A stretch of 20,777 nucleotides of DNA from a virus. The translations under genes were made by a program, and so were the position numbers. Location: positions 1-20,777 of the IMG/VR virus record IMGVR_UViG_3300042384_000749, one strand, 5' to 3'. This document shows, one piece after another, positions 20,158 to 20,777 of the stretch. Under the pieces are notes generated by a model that saw only the letters and a list, made by a program, of their open reading frames with translations, was not told the DNA's origin and searched no databases. Position 1 is the stretch's first letter. The number at the start of each line of letters is the position of its first letter.

Positions 20158-20402
20158 TATTCAATCCCCGCGAGTTGCGTTTGATACGCAGCAATAACCT
20201 CTGGCGTCCAAGCAGCATTGCAGATTGCAACGACATTTGCTGGAACATCAGTTAAATCTTGTCCTGGCGTATAACTTGTGCGGTGATACGTTTCAGTAAA
20301 CGGAACCCCATCACGCGAAATACGTGTTGCTTCACGCACAAGAACAACGCCGTTTTCTACAACGGTGATTTGGTCTATGACTTTTGTTTCTGTTAGTGAC
20401 AT
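20157..20402 (-). CDS. Small fibre-associated protein
   Basis: This 81-residue protein has a beta hairpin-rich N-terminal half (VIDQITVVENGVVLVREATRI), a GVPFTETYHRTSY strand and a helical end (TPEVIAAYQTQLAG). I recognise this as a type often found between fibre genes of aquatic phages but know no function. AGGAC lies upstream of the ATG, and the stop overlaps the next start as TAATG. Confidence 0.62.
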   Translation of the reverse strand: MSLTETKVIDQITVVENGVVLVREATRISRDGVPFTETYHRTSYTPGQDLTDVPANVVAICNAAWTPEVIAAYQTQLAGIE

Positions 20403-20415
20403 TTGATTGTCCTAA

Positions 20416-20777
20416 TTATACGAAGTAGGTGCAAGTAAATATCATATCTGTGCTGCTATAATTAGCCCAGGTTCGAAATGCCGATGGGTTTCTAATTCCA
20501 AAATATGCCCCTCCGTTTTCAGTAAGCAAACTCCTATCTGGAAATGTTGCGTTGGTATTATAACCAATAGCTCCAGAAAAATAATTGGACACCACAAATG
20601 GCAAGCCTGATATATAAAGAGCGTTAGTATTTGAGTTAGCGCCAATTGTTATAAATGCGTTGACTGTGACCATCCGGCCAATTTTAACATAGGTTGCGGG
20701 ATTATTAGCTGTAACTGTAACACCAGATCCTTGATTTCCAGGCGTCCACGTTCCCTCTTCATAATCATTTAACAAGG
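20416..20777 (-). CDS. Tail fibre C-terminal part, truncated by window edge
   Basis: The frame runs off the right edge and ends at 20416-20418. The first visible residues, LLNDYEEGTWTPG, are not a start but the conserved opening of a C-terminal fibre domain, which continues TYVKIGRMVTVNAFITI and LYISGLPF. This domain is a receptor-binding or trimerising tip seen on many marine and freshwater phage fibres. The N-terminal shaft must lie beyond the window. It is the first of at least three fibre-type genes of the operon. Confidence 0.75.
   Translation of the reverse strand, partial: LLNDYEEGTWTPGNQGSGVTVTANNPATYVKIGRMVTVNAFITIGANSNTNALYISGLPFVVSNYFSGAIGYNTNATFPDRSLLTENGGAYFGIRNPSAFRTWANYSSTDMIFTCTYFV

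Noticed and set aside
7684-20777. A tape-measure or contractile-tail gene set
   Set aside because: No such protein is seen. The late genes fit a short-tailed phage with ejection proteins instead.

Overview
The window is most likely part of the genome of a temperate, short-tailed (podovirus-like) bacteriophage, probably infecting an alphaproteobacterium. The podovirus call rests on a tail nozzle-like protein, a tail-lysozyme protein, several Ala/Gly/Gln-rich putative ejection proteins, tandem tail-fibre genes and a full lysis cassette, with no tape-measure gene seen. The host call rests on a 37-nt fragment of a glycine tRNA gene (anticodon CCC) beside the integrase, which looks like the 5' half of the usual alphaproteobacterial tRNA-Gly; this is inference. 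No host genes flank the integrase, and the attachment site lies inside phage DNA, so the sequence represents the free or circular phage rather than an integrated prophage. Terminase, portal and capsid genes are not in the window and may lie beyond the right edge.

Left arm (1-5838, + strand). An AT-rich leader with a 7-bp inverted repeat precedes a compact recombination operon: a 32-aa membrane peptide, a 71-aa unknown, a YqaJ-type exonuclease, an ERF-type annealing protein, a small SSB-like protein ending in DDDIPF, and NinB. Three further genes follow (a RAMP/Cas7-like protein, a probable winged-helix protein and an HNH endonuclease). They are separated by four GC-rich arrays of a degenerate 5-bp unit, CNNCG (10, 10, 10 and 15 units). 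I know of no described element like these arrays. The arm ends with an excisionase-like gene that overlaps a tyrosine integrase by 154 nt.

Integration region (5839-6055). The tRNA-Gly 5'-half fragment (putative attP core) lies between two pairs of CACGCAAAA-type direct repeats, each pair spaced 11 bp apart, which are good candidates for integrase arm sites. A 9-bp hairpin lies between the converging early and late operons.

Right arm (20777-6056, - strand, transcribed right to left). This is one almost gap-free late operon joined by ATGA, GTGA and TAATG overlaps. Tail fibres and accessory proteins come first, including two with a C-terminal S74 chaperone, one with six 21-residue repeats and one with a cysteine-dense cluster. 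Next are the nozzle protein (with an inserted beta domain), a GNAT-like protein, the putative ejection proteins and the tail lysozyme. Last is the lysis cassette: membrane proteins, M15 endolysin, small lipoprotein, holin-like protein, Rz/Rz1 spanin pair and a final membrane/coiled-coil protein. Three of the lysis genes encode fewer than 60 residues and were found by reading the sequence directly.

How the parts work together: the left operon supplies recombination and annealing functions that could process or circularise the genome, the int/xis pair switches between lysogeny and excision, and the late operon builds the tail and ejection apparatus and then lyses the cell.
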